Shown here: positions 34,542 through 45,570 of the stretch, piece after piece
Position numbering within the stretch: the first letter of the stretch is position 1
Layout: each line of letters opens with the position of its first letter
Assembly (NCBI GenBank): GCA_011317545.1
Contig: WUJK01000008.1
Location: 124,001-188,000, forward strand
Source: Coniella vitis
Taxonomy: Eukaryota > Ascomycota > Sordariomycetes > Diaporthales > Schizoparmaceae
Direction: 5' to 3'
DNA: 64,000 bases
The notes under the pieces: generated by a model
Seen by the model: the letters and a program-made list of their open reading frames with translations, nothing else
Told to the model about the DNA's origin: nothing
Databases searched by the model: none
Program-made: the position numbers and the translations under genes

Positions 34542-35909
34542 GCGAAGGCTAAAAACATACGACAGAGGTTGCTAATTCTTCATCACGGGGAAACAATTTG
34601 ATGTCCCAGAGTAATGCACAGGATGTACGCATACATACACTCTATGGGTTGATTTGGGGCTGACTTGAGAGGCGGTTCGGAATTCCTGGCTTTTCAGAGT
34701 TGATATGATCAGTTGATGCGCACAGATTCAACACTACAGGTGCCACGATGCTCTCGTCAATGTTCTGCTACGAAATTCTTATCCGCAGGAATCAGTATGT
34801 ACAATACCATCGAATTTCCAAGTGGCTGATTGCGCGTCTTTTCAGACGAGGAGAAGAAGCGCGCAAATACGAGCTGCCAGTCGCAGTGTGTACACACATA
34901 CTGCTTGGCAGGCAAACAGCCAGAGACACTTTGACACTCTGGCAGCGTAACCACGAGAGTGGATTCCAACAGCAAACCCACGGGGTATCGAAACAAGGTT
35001 TTGGTGCTCTTCTCGGCAGCTGAGAGGCGGATGCGTACCGGGGCGGCACTCCTTCTAGCCCAGATCTTGGGGGCGCGCTCTCTCTCTCTGCAAGCGCGCC
35101 AATGGGGTTGCCCCGTGGGGAGAGAGTATGACGTTGAAGTGGATCTTATAATCGGTCCTCCTCTTACTATGTATATCCCACCCTGCTTACACAGCCTGGC
35201 ACTTACCACCCGCACCCAAGGCCGACCGCTAGAAAGGCTTCCATTCCGTCTCCAAGGAACTGGGACACGCGAAAATAAGCTGTGGTCTAATGGAGTCAAT
35301 GTACACGCACATGCTCGGCTGCCATCGCTCCCCCAGATCGTCACTGTGGTACTCTCCACTTTCCCCTCGGGGGTGGGTTGCGTGGTGGTGCCAGGCCAAG
35401 GGGATCTGCATCCCTCCATCCCACTTCCTCAGATGCGCTCGAGTGTGCCGTTGCCTTGCATCGTTTTTGATCGTCATAGTGGCCTTTGACCTGGGGGGCT
35501 GCGCTTGTCTTCATGGTACTATGTACTGGCCAGCCTTGGGCTTTGACGCTGCTGCTTGATGTACACATACGTGTATCGTTCGTTTCAAGCAAGGTTGGGG
35601 CGCTTATGCAGAATATCGTCTCCCACGACTTTCTTCAATGTACATAGGACGGTATGCGTGGACTCGGTAGTGCCGAGTGGCCGAGCACATATATACGCAT
35701 CGTGCAAGGCAAACAATAAATAGTGAACCACGCCCTTGACGCCCTTCTTGACGGGCTGCTGTTTCTGTGCTCTTTCGGCCTGCTCTGGGTTGGCTTATCG
35801 ATCTCTGCTCACCACGCGGTTCCATGGTCGTTGTCGACATCGATGGTGACCTTCTAATTTAACCTTTTGGTGTTTTCCAAGGTTGTCTGTGCCTCTACAT
35901 GCCGCCGCC
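34542..35909. other. Intergenic, no gene seen
   Basis: This 1.37-kb spacer lies before the sugar-transporter gene. Two ACTATGTA palindromic sites (near 35167 and 35518) are present. The bases from 35810 to 35909 include T/C-rich leader sequence. Confidence 0.5.
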
Positions 35910-38481
35910 ATGTATACTATCTGGAACATCTACGTATGTGCTCTCGCCGCTACTCTTCCATGCTTGAAAATGGGGGTACACTTTGATACCGCTGCTCTCG
36001 AACTGACACGAGAACGTTGATTCAGGTCCTCGCTGCCTTTGGCACCATAGGCGGCGCCCTTTTCGGTTTCGATGTGTCGTCCATGTCCGCCTGGGTCGGT
36101 CAGTATACATTCATCTTTCAATCCATTCATTGCTGGTCGCCTTGCCATTCACCTTTTCCCGAAATCACCGACGTGTATCCCTCGTCCCGGAGCAAACGAA
36201 GAGAATGAATCCTCCACATGAACAAGAAGAAAACAAGGAAAATAAAAAGAAGCATACACTAACACTGCCATCCCCTTTTCTTCATGACAAACAGGAAGCG
36301 AACAATACCTCGACTACTTCAACAACCCCGACTCTCTTCAACAAGGCGGCATCACAGCCTCCATGTCCGCAGGCTCCTTTGTCGGATCGATCATCGCAGG
36401 CTGGCTGTGCGACCGTCTCGGCCGGAGGGACATCCTCAAAGTTGCGTCCGTGGTATGGGTGATTGGGGCGGTGCTGCAGTGCAGTGCGCAGAATGTGGCG
36501 CACTTGTGTGTCGGGCGGGTTGTGAGTGGTCTTGCGAGTGAGTGCCTATCACCATCAACATCATTATCACATGATACCGAAAAGGGCTGCTCGGTGAGAG
36601 AAGCCTTGATCGCTAACGGTGTTCGCGGTGGCGTATAGTCGGCTTCACCTCCTCCCAAGTTCTCGTCTACCTCGCCGAGCTGGCTCCCGCAAAGACACGG
36701 GGGCAGATTGTGGGAATTCAGCAGTGGGCTATCGATTGGGGCATTCTAATTAGTGAGCTATTAATTCCATGTCCTCTTTTTCTTGCAAACCACCCGGTCA
36801 CTGACACCTTGCCTCCGATACATAGTGTACCTCATCAGCTACGGCTGCTCCGTGTCCGTCTCTGGCCCGGCTGCGTTCCGCATCGCGTGGGGCGTCCAGG
36901 GCATACCTGGTCTTGTCCTCGGCGCGGCCATGTTCTTCTTCCCCGAGTCACCTCGTTGGCTTGCAAGTCGTATGCTGTCCTCCACCTTGCTTCTTTTCTT
37001 TTCTGCTTTCCTCTCTTGCCCTCTGGCTCCAAGCAACTGACAGGATAAGACGACCGCTGGGACGAATGCATCCACGTGCTCGCCCATCTACACGGCCACG
37101 GCAACCGCGAGGACCCCACTGTGCTCGTGGAACTCGAGGAAGTCAAGGAGGCGGTGCGGATCGAGGCCGAGTCGAAAGATTTGGGCTATGCGGGCTTGTT
37201 TGGGCCCAAGCTGTGGTTCCGGACCATGTGTGGGGTCAGTGTGCAGGTTTGGTGAGTATTTCCCTTGTTTTCTTTTTCGTCTTGCTTGGTGCTTTTCGCC
37301 AGTCTTCGATTGTGGAATCTCTAGAGGAGTCCACGGATGATGGGGTTATGTTTCCGGCAAAAGGCTGATGATGACCATCTACAGGCAACAACTCTTGGGA
37401 GGTAATGTGATGCTGTACTATATTGTGTACATCTTTGAGGTACGCTTCTCACCACCTTCATCATCTCATAGTCCCTGTCCAAGGCTAACAATCCACCTCT
37501 TGATCAGATGGCGGGAGAAGGCGGCAACGCTGGACTAACAAGCGCCATCATCCAATACGTCGTAAGTCCTGACCACCAACATCTGTCCCCCTTTTCTACT
37601 ACGCACCCAACAAAGCAGCAATGAGTGATGACCCCCCATATACACATCTAACGCGCATGCAAAACTGGATAGATCTTCCTCGTGACCACAGGCGGCATCC
37701 TCCCCTTTGTGGACCGCTTCGGCCGCAGACCACTCCTCATCTACGGCGCCATTTCCTGCTGTCTGTTGCATTTCATCACGGGTGCCCTCATGGCTTCTTT
37801 TGGACACCATGTTGACTCTGTTGACGGCAACACTATTCTTCGGTGGGAGTTGACGGACGCGCGAGCTGCAAAGGCTATTATAGCTAGTATGTTATTTTTT
37901 CTTCTTCTTTTTCTTCTTTTTTCTTTTCTTCTTCACTCCACTTCCCTTCTTCCTCTTGAGCCCGCTGCCCGTAAAAACAAAGTTTTTTCCAAACAAGCAA
38001 ATGCTAACGCCACCCCCCCCCTTCTCTCTCTCCAGTGTGCTACATCTTCGTCGGCATCTACGGCCTCACCTGGGCGCCCGTGGGCTGGATCTACGCCGCC
38101 GAAGTGTTCCCGCTGCGGTACCGCGCCAAGGGCGTCGGCATCGCCGCGTCGGGCAACTGGATCTTCAACCTGGCGCTGGCGCTCTTTGTGCCCAGCGCCT
38201 TCACCAACATCCAGTGGCGCACGTACATGATCTTTGGCGCCTTTTGCGCCGCCATGGCGGCGTTTGTGTTCCTGCTGTACCCGGAGACGGCGGGCAAGTC
38301 GCTCGAGGAGATTGAGTATGTGTTTGTGGCCCAGGTGCCGGCGTGGCGCACGGGCGCGGTGGGCGGGACGTTTGAGGAGCGGGTTGCCGGGAAGCGAGGG
38401 ATGAGGGCGGAGATGGGGATGGGGGAGGTGGAGCATAGTGAGGTTGGGGAGAAGGAGAAGGAGAAGGAAGAGGAGGTTTGA
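35910..38481 (+). CDS. MFS sugar transporter (hexose/polyol type), ten exons
   Basis: This 12-helix plasma-membrane proton symporter or facilitator takes up sugars. Exons are 35910-35933, 36026-36098, 36295-36537, 36639-36752, 36826-36969, 37050-37251, 37384-37438, 37508-37561, 37673-37886 and 38036-38481, giving 522 residues. All junctions keep frame, and the tiny first exon encodes MYTIWNIY. Sugar-porter signatures are present in order: GGALFGFD in helix 1, DRLGRRD after helix 2, PESPRWL after helix 6, QQLLGGN in helix 7, DRFGRRPL after helix 8, GWIYAAEVFPLRYRAKG in helix 10, and PETAGKSLEEIE at the end. The N-terminus is short, and the C-terminal tail is Glu/Lys-rich (EKEKEKEEEV). Substrate cannot be assigned from these motifs. 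The gene is unusually intron-rich compared with its neighbours. Confidence 0.93.
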
Positions 38482-39078
38482 AGAAAGATTGGCAGGCGGG
38501 GTGGATGGATGGATGGATGGATGGTTATTTCGTTGGGAGATATTCATGTGATGCGTGGATGTCGTGTAAAGTGAAAACAGTTGGTTGATCGGCTTGGTGG
38601 ACTGTGATAATACTGTATACCCCTCTGGTTTTGATAAGAATTGGAAGAAAAAGAAAAAGAAAAAAAAAGCATATTTACTTCTACTTCACGACAGGTTAAG
38701 AAAACTTGGGAATCTTGAAATAACACCCATCGACTTGATATCAAAGCAATGATTGTCAGCAGATGACAGCTACAACGTGCTTTATTTGGGTTATCTCTCA
38801 ACAAGTAAGACGGACAGGCTCACAGGCAAGGGCCTCAGATATAATTGGACACAGGCAAACCAACAGCCAGCGTACAAGACTTGATGCTGGCCAAGGGGAC
38901 CCAATCGCATCGGCTGCTTATCAGCGAAGCTGGCATCTCGCTTCTCTGCAGAGCCAAGCCGCGGATATAAACACGTTGCCTTTGGCCCATCTTGGATCGA
39001 ATTGAATCCTCTGCAAACTGTCTCTGTGTTCTGTTCTCTCCACACGCCTTCGCGCTACTGAATATATAGTACTTCAAG
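38482..39078. other. Intergenic between transporter and amidohydrolase
   Basis: There are 597 bases with no gene. An ATGG tetranucleotide array lies at about 38503-38524, right after the transporter stop. A short A-rich run is near 38645. The promoter of the amidohydrolase must lie in the right part. Confidence 0.55.
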
Positions 39079-40620
39079 ATGACGAGACGAATCGTGGCGC
39101 AAATGGGTGTCCAAGGCCAAGGCCAGGCAGAATCTCTCACGGGCGCAACGGACACGTCCAATAAATCGAGGGCGAGCGAGGAAGTGCCATCGCAGAACCT
39201 CCCGGCCAAGTTCTTTTCCACAGCCTACGGCATAGACATTCACGGCCCTGGCTACCAAGACAAAAGGGCAGCAGCAACAGCCACGAAAAAGAAGGCCTAC
39301 ATCATCATCCACGCAGACCTGCTCATCCCAGGCGACGGCGAGCCCACGCCGCACACCACCCTGGTCGTCGAGAACAAGATCATTGCGTGGATTGGGCCCC
39401 AGTCGGCTGTGCCAGGCGAGTACACCACAGCGCCGCACCGAACGTACAATGTGCCGTATCTCATGCCGGGGCTGTGGGACGTGCATGTGCACTTTATGGG
39501 CGACGGCCCGTCCGACCTGGGCTTGCCCGGGTACCTGGGCTTCATCGGCGTGAACCCGGCCACCGCGGGCGCACGGCTGGCGCGCGGATGCTGGGAAGCG
39601 GTGCAGCGCGGCTACACGAGCCTCCGCGACGTGGCCGGCTTCGGGTGCGAGGTGGCCAAGGCGATCCAGGACGGCGAGATTGTCGGGCCCAACATCTACT
39701 CGGCTGGCGCCTGTCTCTCGCAGACGGCCGGGCACGGCGACGTCTTCAGCATGCCGCCTGACGTGGTGTACCAGCACCTGGGCGTGGCGCAGGCGCAGGC
39801 GGGCCACCTCAACACTGCCGTCAGCTGCATCGTGGACGGCGTGGACGAAGTGCGGCGCGGGGTGCGGCTGCAGCTGCGGCGCGGCGCGCGCAGCATCAAG
39901 GTGCTGGCATCTGGCGGCGTCATGTCGCGCGACGACGACCTGCGGTATGCGCAGTTCAGCGAGGAGGAGCTGCGGGCCATCGTGGACGAGGCGGGGCGGC
40001 AAGGCCGGTCTGTCGCGGCCCATGTGCACGGCAAAGCGGGCATTCTGGCGGCGGTGCGGGCTGGCGTGCAGACGGTCGAGCACATGTCCTTTGCGGACCA
40101 GGAGTGCATTGACCTGATCAAGGCCCAGGGCACCATCTGCGTGCCGACGCGCCTCGTGACGGTGATGCTGCTGTCGACGGGCGGCAAGGGGCTCGAGCCA
40201 TCGGTGTGGGAGAAGGCCAAACTGGCTGGGGCGCAGCATCTGACGGCCTACAAACTGGCGATTGCGGCTGGCTGCACGATTGCAATGGGGACAGACACGC
40301 CGCCGGGCGTCAACACGGCCAAGGAGCTCGAGTATGCCGTCTACGAGGCGGGCATGAGCAGCCTCGAAGCCATCAAGGCGGCGACGGTCAACGGCGCGCG
40401 GACAGTGGGAGCGCAAGCGCCGCTGACGGGCCAGCTCAAGGTTGGGTACGAAGCAGACCTCGTGGGAGTCACAGAGAACCCCGTCGAGGATGTGCGGGTG
40501 CTGCAGGACAAGGCAAACATCAAATGGGTATGGAAGGGCGGCAAGATCTTCAAAGGGCCGGGAGTGGGGCCTTGGGGCGAGGATCCCTGGTGGCAGGATA
40601 TCGAGGCGGAGCAGGCATAG
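39079..40620 (+). CDS. Ochratoxinase-like metal-dependent amidohydrolase
   Basis: This amidohydrolase-superfamily protein (imidazolonepropionase/prolidase-like branch) strongly resembles the fungal amide hydrolases that detoxify ochratoxin A. It is 513 residues in a single exon. The metal ligands are in place: His136 and His138 in DVHVHF, Lys274 in SIKVLASGG (the carboxylated bridging lysine), His315 in AHVHGKA, His335 in VEHMSF, and Asp406 in MGTDTPPG. Other typical blocks are LIPGDGEP near the start and APLTGQLKVGYEADLVG, WKGGKIFKGPG and GPWGED at the end. The resemblance includes the N-terminal MTRRI start and the C-terminal GPWGED. No signal peptide is obvious. The physiological substrate is unknown; the enzyme may cleave other N-acyl amino acids or dipeptides. 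The transporter upstream is on the same strand but 597 bases away, so co-regulation is not shown. Confidence 0.88.
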   Translation: MTRRIVAQMGVQGQGQAESLTGATDTSNKSRASEEVPSQNLPAKFFSTAYGIDIHGPGYQDKRAAATATKKKAYIIIHADLLIPGDGEPTPHTTLVVENKIIAWIGPQSAVPGEYTTAPHRTYNVPYLMPGLWDVHVHFMGDGPSDLGLPGYLGFIGVNPATAGARLARGCWEAVQRGYTSLRDVAGFGCEVAKAIQDGEIVGPNIYSAGACLSQTAGHGDVFSMPPDVVYQHLGVAQAQAGHLNTAVSCIVDGVDEVRRGVRLQLRRGARSIKVLASGGVMSRDDDLRYAQFSEEELRAIVDEAGRQGRSVAAHVHGKAGILAAVRAGVQTVEHMSFADQECIDLIKAQGTICVPTRLVTVMLLSTGGKGLEPSVWEKAKLAGAQHLTAYKLAIAAGCTIAMGTDTPPGVNTAKELEYAVYEAGMSSLEAIKAATVNGARTVGAQAPLTGQLKVGYEADLVGVTENPVEDVRVLQDKANIKWVWKGGKIFKGPGVGPWGEDPWWQDIEAEQA

Positions 40621-41773
40621 TGTTGTTACTTGGTAGTGTGTGAATCTGAAGAAGAGTTGCGTTGTTGGTTTCTCAAAAACAGAAATCCGTGAAGCGAGGA
40701 CGACGAGGTTGGCGATGCAGTGGACAGGACAGGCCTGTGCAGCAGGCGGGTAGGGCTGACCTGGGCAGCCTGTAGAGCCAACCCCCTTCTGAAACAGGAT
40801 CGCTGAGGGGAGTGTTCCAGCAGGGCACACCCACTGTACGGTCCGGGCCAGGCAACTAGGCTAGCGCAGTGGCCGCGCTCAGCACTAACTTGCAAGCTGC
40901 TTACCTCATCTTGTTTGACACCTTCCACTTCCACTCTAGGAGAACGGCAGCACCCACGCCGGCTTCTTTTGCTCAAAGTCCCACTCGTTATCGACGCTCC
41001 AGAATCCGCCGACTGTCGCCGACTTCTCAGCTGCGCACGCAATGGCTCTTCTGTCCATGCCTCGTCTCGTATCGGCTGCGAAAGTGGCTCACCTGCCGTC
41101 GCTGGAAATGAGGCCTTCCACCGCGCAGCAAACCTGCAAGGCCATGACGTCGAATGGGCTCGCGCTCAGCGTGCGCAGGGCCCTGCCAGGCTGAGCGCGA
41201 CGGCTGTGCTGGCCGATGTGATTTGCTGCCGGGCTTGCTGCCCTCGCGGCCAATGACACGGCCAGACGCAGGGCCAATCTCGTCGGCCCGCCCGGCTGCC
41301 ACCTGCGAAGGCGCTTCCCAGCGTCGCCATTGGCCCAGCTGCCCTGTCTAAACGCCTCGTCGGCCGACTACTCGTCCAGCGATCCATCACCACGGCCAGG
41401 ACCCACGAGTCTCATGGCCACCGAGCACATACATGGAATGGGTCGCTATCGGTCGGGTCGTTTGTTTCGTCTACGACATGTTTGGTTGTCCTGCTGCCCA
41501 GCCGTCATAAGATGGCTTCTGGGCTGAGGTTGACAGCCTTTTTGGTTGTGGGCTCTGCTCTGTCTTTTCTCGTTTTCCGGCTTCTCGTCGACTCTTTTCC
41601 TCGTCTCTCTTTTCGACCCAGAAACTCCTACAGTGTCAATTGCTACTGCAGCTTGATTGCTCTCAACACTTCCTTGGCCGCGAGCAAATCAAACGAGTCG
41701 CCATCCCAGACCCCCCGGAGCCTCTAGTCTGGCGGCCCGTTCCACCGGCGGCTACGAACCGCTGCCAAAGACA
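40621..41773. other. Intergenic, no gene seen
   Basis: This GC-rich 1.15-kb spacer precedes the C2H2-type gene. Short open frames on both strands lack any domain pattern. The last 250 bases are T/C-rich (TCTTTTCTCG, CTCTCTTTTC) and probably contain the promoter and 5' leader. Confidence 0.5.
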
Positions 41774-44496
41774 ATGGACGCCAAAACCACCCAGCCGTAC
41801 CCTCGATCGCCATATGCAAGGACGCCGCTCACTGCAACCATGGGAGCCACACGCACCACCGATCCTGCTGCTTCTGCTCCGGCTCCCGTGGCTGCTGGTG
41901 GACCTCCACCGCCCCCAGTGCCTAACAGAAGAAGGCCAAAGCCAAAGCAGCAAATGTCGGTGGTCGTCCCATTCGACAATTCCGAGCTCATGTCCCTGTC
42001 GGCCGCGACCCTGTCTTCTTTTCCACTGGGAATCCCCGAAACAACTTATACCTCGCGCTCAGCCGGCTTCGACACTGCTCTTTACGACCCCTCCTCGGAT
42101 TCCGTCCACATACTGCCGCACAGCCGCCAACAGTCTGCAGACTCTCAGCATTCTGGAATCATTGTGGGAAACGCAAGATCCTCCAATCGATCCAAGTTTG
42201 TCTATTCGCCAGGGGGGTCGCGTTCGAGTCTCGACTTGCCCTTGAGGGATCCGAAGTCGACCAATCAGGAAGACAACACCTCCACAGCTGTGTCCTCATT
42301 CCAGGTTGGTCATATACGAGGAAAGACCGTTGAGTAAGTGACGATATACAGCTGGCTTTGACTTAGAACCTCCAGCTGCTCTTTCTTTCGTTTTTCTCTT
42401 CTTTCTTTCTTTGGATGGTGTTCATGTATCACTAACAATCGACAATAGTCTCATGTCTCCACCACCAGGCAGAAAGAGGAGCCAAAAGGCTCTGGTCGAC
42501 CATGCGGCCAGCAAAAGTGTCGATGCCAACCCAAGCGCAGCATTGACACAGCAAATTGCCTCGTCCGTCCGCCAAGACCGACACAATAACCCATCAGCCA
42601 ATGCAGCAACTGCCCCGGTCTCAGAGGCAGCACCTCCAAGACGTGCCCCAGACAACTCAAGCAAAGCTCAAGCAGAAGCGCCGCCTCGTTGGGGCTTACC
42701 AAGCAATCCAAAATCCTGGATCAACCATTCAAGATCATCCTCGAGGGGTTCGGGTCCGGGGCCGAGGTTTCGCGCGAGGATCCCGAGCATCCCAGAGTCG
42801 AATGCTAACCGACCGCCCGCTACCGACGAAGACGACCCATTCCTGTATGACAAGCAAAGCATTATTGAAGAACGCAGAAGCCGAAGCCGCGGACCAGCCC
42901 AGACGCAGAGCCGTTCGCACGTGAAATCCAGAAGTCGAGACATTAATCTAGGCTACCCATGTCCATTTCGAAGACGGAACCCAGTCCTGTTCAATGTGCG
43001 AGATCATGAAAGCTGTGCCAAGAGGCCATTTGCAGATATATCGGAGCTGAGGTAACGTGACATCTTCCCTTCAGGCGGGTTTGAAGGGTGTAGGAAGCTA
43101 ATCCATCACATAGACGTCACTTGAGGGCGGAGCATCGCATTCAAAAGGCACAGTTCCGCTGTCCCCGGTGTCAGCAACCCTTTGCCACGCAGAATGAGAT
43201 GAGCGACCACCTCATGGTGCCACTCGAGGAAATGTGCGAGCCACGGACCGTTGAGCCAGATGGTCTCGCTGAACTTGGCATTACTGAGGATATGGAACGA
43301 GCCTTGGCTGGTAACCAAGTCCACACCTGGGATGAGTTGTGGTATCTGCTATTCCCCCAGGATAATTCTGTCCTCGATCCAGGTATGCCATTACGGTCCC
43401 ACACTCCAGTCTAGCAGCAACTCCTAACTGATTTCCAGATATTCTGCCTGTTGTGGAAATATTCGAGGCTGAAGAGGGATTCGAGGACAGCTCTAACGAG
43501 CTGAAGGAAGACTTGTGTGAGTGCCTGAGGCGAGTGCTACCCAACCAACCCGGCGACTCCCTCGTCTACAGCGTCCTCGCCGGCCAAATCCAGCTCGTTT
43601 TTGAGCAACACCGCGCAAAAGTCAGCCGGAGGTGCCGCAATAGCGTAACAGGCAGAGCGCGGCCAGCACCATCCATGGACAAGGGCCGAATCCGCCTTTC
43701 GCGCTTCTCCGTCAACGCCGGCCCGTACGGCAGCCATCAGCGCTCGTCCTCGTCCTACTCGTCAGCCTACCCGTACCGCCCCGCAACATCAACATCCTCC
43801 TCGCGCCCGCGCAGGGCCCAACACGGCCAAGGCCCACCCAGCCTCTCGCGCACAAACACCACCAGCCCCACCTCCTCCTCCTCCATCTACTCGCGCGACT
43901 CGTCCATGTCACGCCGCGCCCGCTCCATGACGCGATCCAGCTCTCTTAGCATTGAGAGCCCCCGTCTTCCCTTTCGCGAATGGGTCCAGGGCGTCAAACT
44001 CAGTCCCGAATCTCTCACCTCTTCGCCCCCGGGACAGCGCGACTCGGGTCTTGCGATGCAATGCGATGTGTGCGGTGCCGAGCCATGCCAGTGTGGCACC
44101 TACGCCGACCAGCTGTCTGCTTTCTTGACGCCTGTACCGGGGCCAACAACAGCAACAGCAACAGCAAAGACGTCCATCCTCGCCCCCGCCCCCCTCTCAC
44201 CATACGGCAATGGACACGGCGAAAGCGATGACGGAGACGTGGACTGGGCGGCCGACTACGTCGACCAGGTACTCTCTGCAGGGGGTCTCCTGACGGCGCC
44301 TGCAGCTGTCACAGAGGCCAAAAGCGGTTGGAATCACAACAGCAATATCAAGATCAATACCGGGCATAGGGTTGTGACCAAGAAGAAGAGCGGGTTGGGC
44401 GGCATCAATGCTGCCAGCGGCCATCACGTGCCCTTGCCCGCTTGCCGGACGCCAGTGTCGGCTCTTCCTCCCGGGCCACAGCCTGCTTTTATTTAA
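41774..44496 (+). CDS. C2H2-type zinc-finger protein with disordered flanks
   Basis: Exons 41774-42333, 42449-43051, 43114-43382 and 43439-44496 give 829 residues, with all junctions in frame. Both termini are disordered (Ser/Pro/Arg-rich). A compact central block spans about residues 365-480. It has two Cys/His modules: CPFRRRNPVLFNVRDHESC...LRRHLRAEH, then CPRCQQPFATQNEMSDHLMVPLEEMC. An acidic, Trp-containing stretch (TWDELWYLLFPQD, then PVVEIFE) follows the fingers. This finger-plus-acidic-helix arrangement recurs in uncharacterised Pezizomycotina proteins, some tied to signalling or NLR-like contexts, but no function is established. A C-terminal CDVCGAEPCQCG knot could bind another metal. 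The start is the first ATG; the longer upstream frame begins with a TTG. Confidence 0.85.
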
Positions 44497-44505
44497 AATG
44501 TGTGA

Positions 44506-44543
<38 letters not shown>

Positions 44544-45570
44544 AAAGAGAGGTGGCTGATGAGAATGGTTCATGAAATTGTATGATTATGAGAAAATGAC
44601 AAGTTGATAATCATGTGTTTGTAAAATTAGGTATTAGGAAAAGGTTGCGGTGTACTGTATACACATACATATACAACGAACAGTTGGGATCAAGTCAAAA
44701 TTGGATTTGAATGATTTTTAGACAGAACTTGAACACTGAAAGCAAAGAAACGATTTAATCAAAATGAGCTTTTCTCCATGATCGGATGAGTGAGAAGTCT
44801 GCTAAATTAATCAATCTATCGACCACATACATGTATGTGTGTATTTTGAGGATTCCGTTTTTTTTTTTTTTTTTGTAAAACAATTCAATCAGGATTCAGG
44901 AAGAATATTCTCCAGGCTGTACAGGACAAAGTCAATCTTTTTTTTGGCAATTAGCTGTCGATGTATATATATATGCTCATCAGATAGACGCAGCCAAGCC
45001 AAGCCAGCCATAGAGTAAGTACAGTGAAATCAACAGCGCTACTAAATCAAAATTTATCAATCCATTTTCTACTTCATTTTCAAAGAATATAATACATCTC
45101 GTATTTTCCTTTCTCTACTAGAGATCTTTATGAATGTAGTAAGACCCAGACTCGGTTCTTACTCAAGTTTAGGTCAAAGCCAAGTCTCGTAGAAACCATC
45201 CTATCAAAACCCAATAATTGATTTTTCTTTTCTTTTTCCTTCTTATAGCAGCTCACTACATATCACATTCCAAAACAAAAAGCACAGGCATTTTCAGAAA
45301 ATGTCACACAAGATCATTTGGTTATAATTTACCCTCTCAACAGTAGTTACGCACACACACACACATATATATATACAACAGAATCAAGCCCATGCATGCA
45401 TGCCCTGGCCAACCTAAGCCATATATACCACAAAACAAGTTCCAAAAATACTCCCCCTTTCTCCATCTTGTTAAAGAAACTCCTCAATTGACTTGAATCA
45501 CATGGCAGTCTTCATGTTTCTGTTTCTTTTTTTGTTTTTTTTCATCATGAAGAAAATAAGAGAACATTTT
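44497..45570. other. Intergenic between convergent genes
   Basis: This AT-rich spacer of about 1.07 kb has a GT dinucleotide array at 44501-44542, a T run near 44859-44872, a TATATATATA tract near 45365 and no protein-like open frame. It is mostly 3' flank of the two convergent genes. Confidence 0.6.
44501..44542. repeat. GT dinucleotide microsatellite
   Basis: The run of GTGTGT units begins a few bases after the C2H2-gene stop codon and is interrupted twice by A. Confidence 0.85.

Noticed and set aside
35910..40620. Sugar transporter plus amidohydrolase as one detoxification unit
   Set aside because: They share a strand, but the transporter carries sugar-porter signatures and has its own 3' region; no shared regulation is visible.
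39055..40830. 591-codon open frame antisense to the amidohydrolase
   Set aside because: It is a shadow of a GC-rich gene, rich in Arg/His/Val/Ala, with no recognisable domain.
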